Assembly: GCA_023431245.1 (NCBI GenBank)
Contig: JAEYXO010000291.1
Coordinates: forward strand, 1-16,607
Source: Pseudomonadota bacterium
Lineage (GTDB): Bacteria; Pseudomonadota; Gammaproteobacteria; Burkholderiales; SG8-41
Reading direction: 5' to 3'
DNA: 16,607 nt
Part shown: positions 15,148-16,607 of the stretch, piece by piece
Position numbering within the stretch: position 1 is the first letter of the stretch
How the letters are laid out: each line of letters opens with the position of its first letter
Notes under the pieces: model-generated
Database searches by the model: none
Seen by the model: the letters and a program-made list of their open reading frames with translations, nothing else
What the model was told of the DNA's origin: nothing
Translations under genes and position numbers: made by a program

Positions 15148-16366
15148 CCGAAGGGCCCTCCCCGCGCAATGCACGCCGCCCGGCATGCAGAGCCATCAGC
15201 GTCAACACGGCGATCACGGTGACCATGCCGAAGGTGGCCGTGTAGCTGCCGCTCAGCTTGTAGACCAGCGTGAAGGCCGTCGGCCCGCTCAGGATGCCGG
15301 CGAAGTTCCATACCATCGCGCCACCGGTGGCAATGCTGACCTGTCCCGGCGGACTGCGCCGGGCAACCTCGGCGGTATAAAGCCCGTTCCAGCCGATTGC
15401 GGTGGCGCCGAGCACGGCAAACAGCAGGCCGGTTACTGCCACCGGCCATCCGGGCTGCAGGAAAACCACGATGCCGCAGCAGGCGATCGATCCCAGCGTC
15501 AGGTACTGCAGCGCCGCCAGGCAATCACCGCTGCGATCGGCAAGCCAGCCCCAGACGATGCGCCCGAGCACGCCGAAAATCTGTGCCACCGACAGCATCA
15601 AGCCGGCCTCGACCAGCGTGTAGCCACCCTCGTCCACCAGCATCACCACCGTGAAGGTGCTGACGCAGAGCTGGATGAAGGCGAGGCAGAACGCAGCCAC
15701 CCCCAGCCAGCGCAGGGCTGGCATGCGCCACATCAGCCGCAGACCGTCGAAGACCCGCGCCTGCACCGGCAGGTCGGGACGGCGATCGTCGTCCCAGGAG
15801 CTGCGCGCCGGCTGCACCGCCAGCAGCGTCGCCAGTGCCGAGATCAGCACCAGGGCCAGCGCCCAGCGCCAGCCGAAAGCCAGTGTGACCACCGGCGCAA
15901 TCAATGCCATCAAGGCCCAGGCCAGCGGCACGCCGGTCTGCTTCAGCGAAAAAATGAAATTGCGGTGCTGCGGCGGACTGTAGCGGAACAGCAGGTGTGC
16001 AGCTGCCGGCAGGAGGATGCTCATGGCAGTGCCGATGAACACCGACGCGAACACCAGCGCGATGACACTGCCATGCAGCGCGATCGCCAGGCCGGTGATG
16101 CAGCAGGCCATGCCGATCTGGGTCGTGCGGCAGCCGCCGTAACGCGACACCATCCAGGTGAACAGCATCGAACCGATCATCGCCGCGCCATAGATCACGC
16201 TCATCTGGTAACCGATCAGCGAAGCCTCGACGCCCAGCGCGGGCGCCAGCTCCGGCGCGATCACCGGAAACACCGCCGCGCCCATCGCCCCCGAGACCTG
16301 GGCCGCGGTGGTTGCCGCGACCACGGCGACAACACCGCCCGCCGGCACGGCCACTGACGTCGTCAT
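15140..16366 (-). CDS. Major facilitator superfamily transporter
   Basis: A 408-aa MFS permease with about twelve hydrophobic segments in the inner membrane. It has SYGG-type features of the family: a loop after TM2 reading WMVSRYGGCRTTQIG, an N-half segment FSLKQTGVPLAWALM reminiscent of the TM5 region of proton-coupled carriers, and in the second half RIVWGWLADRSGD, the repeat of the loop 2-3 signature. The C-terminal part contains IGWNGLYTAEVARRSPPGQVSIATGG. The K-Q-T-G segment and overall form resemble cyanate/organic-anion type MFS carriers, but the substrate is not identifiable. The ATG at 16366 overlaps the TGA of the upstream MFS gene as ATGA, and the 3' end overlaps the TSUP gene by 8 bases, so all are in one translationally coupled operon. 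Confidence 0.93.
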   Translation of the reverse strand: MTTSVAVPAGGVVAVVAATTAAQVSGAMGAAVFPVIAPELAPALGVEASLIGYQMSVIYGAAMIGSMLFTWMVSRYGGCRTTQIGMACCITGLAIALHGSVIALVFASVFIGTAMSILLPAAAHLLFRYSPPQHRNFIFSLKQTGVPLAWALMALIAPVVTLAFGWRWALALVLISALATLLAVQPARSSWDDDRRPDLPVQARVFDGLRLMWRMPALRWLGVAAFCLAFIQLCVSTFTVVMLVDEGGYTLVEAGLMLSVAQIFGVLGRIVWGWLADRSGDCLAALQYLTLGSIACCGIVVFLQPGWPVAVTGLLFAVLGATAIGWNGLYTAEVARRSPPGQVSIATGGAMVWNFAGILSGPTAFTLVYKLSGSYTATFGMVTVIAVLTLMALHAGRRALRGEGPSGG

Positions 16367-16607
16367 GCCCTGCGCTCCGCACGCGCGGCCGCAGCCGCGA
16401 GCGCAGCGCTGGCCAGCGCCCCCGCGGCCAGCAGCACGAAGGTGCTGGTGTAACTGCCGATGCCGCGGTAGGTCGCCGCAAACAGCGCGGGGCCGGCCAG
16501 GATGCCGCCGAACACCCAGATCATCAGTCCGCCGGTCGCCACGCTGACCATGCCGGGGGGACTGAGCCGCGCAATCTGCGCGTGCATGACGCCGTTCCAG
16601 CCGTAGG
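16363..16607 (-). CDS. MFS transporter paralogue (3' end, partial)
   Basis: Only the last ~80 residues are inside the window; the gene starts beyond the right edge. The visible part begins YGWNGVMHAQIARLSPPGMV and continues VSVATGGLMIWVFGGILAGP, with two hydrophobic segments, and ends ALAAAAARAERRA. By eye, about 33 of 56 aligned residues equal the C-terminal region of the following MFS gene, including WNG, SPPG and ATGG, so the two are a tandem duplication within one operon. The stop overlaps the next start as ATGA, implying translational coupling. The ATG at 16587 is internal, not the start: the frame and the family similarity both continue to the edge. Confidence 0.88.
   Translation of the reverse strand, partial: YGWNGVMHAQIARLSPPGMVSVATGGLMIWVFGGILAGPALFAATYRGIGSYTSTFVLLAAGALASAALAAAAARAERRA

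Noticed and set aside
14879..16357. 492-codon open frame on the plus strand opposite the MFS and TSUP genes
   Set aside because: Antisense shadow, rich in Gln, His and Arg, without domain features; the minus-strand membrane proteins are unmistakable.

Overview
The window comes from a GC-rich bacterial chromosome and looks betaproteobacterial, most likely Burkholderiales. The main reasons are three orphan Bug/TctC-type periplasmic receptors in one short locus, an Anbu-plus-transglutaminase/DUF2126 operon, and the strong G/C preference at third codon positions. This is inference from gene content; no rRNA or other taxonomic marker is present. No IS element, phage gene, tRNA, rRNA or CRISPR array was seen.

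Layout, left to right. (1) 1-3476, plus strand: the 3' end of an Anbu proteasome-like peptidase gene, then a full transglutaminase fused to a DUF2126 putative amidoligase. (2) 3557-8463, minus strand, read right to left: a gamma-glutamyltransferase-family enzyme (GGT-A), two Bug receptors and an unrecognised 360-aa protein, closely packed and probably one operon. (3) 8464-8665: a divergent intergenic region. (4) 8666-12124, plus strand: a third Bug receptor closed by a near-ideal intrinsic terminator, then a second GGT-family enzyme (GGT-B), a gamma-class carbonic anhydrase-like protein and a conserved-looking 76-aa protein. (5) 12141-13040, minus strand: an orphan ParA-type ATPase. (6) 13041-13465: a 425-bp non-coding stretch with an AT-rich island and several small hairpins. 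(7) 13466-13606, plus strand: a 46-aa membrane protein with two predicted TM segments. (8) 13653-16607, minus strand: MFS (partial) -> MFS -> TauE/SafE -> TauE/SafE, joined by overlapping or nearly touching start and stop codons.

How the genes may work together. The centre of the window is two divergent modules that each pair a GGT-family enzyme with Bug receptors, which suggests capture and processing of small carboxylates, amino acids or gamma-glutamyl compounds. No TctA/TctB membrane partners are present, so the receptors must share a distant transporter or act as sensors. The right-hand operon holds two families of small-anion or small-molecule transporters, each as an adjacent duplicate pair. 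The Anbu/DUF2126 operon belongs to a widespread but poorly understood peptide or amide-modification system.

Several start codons given here are not the longest possible reading: GTG at 375, TTG at 4639, ATG at 8666, ATG at 9737, ATG at 11894, GTG at 13040 and GTG at 15147. Each choice is argued in its entry.
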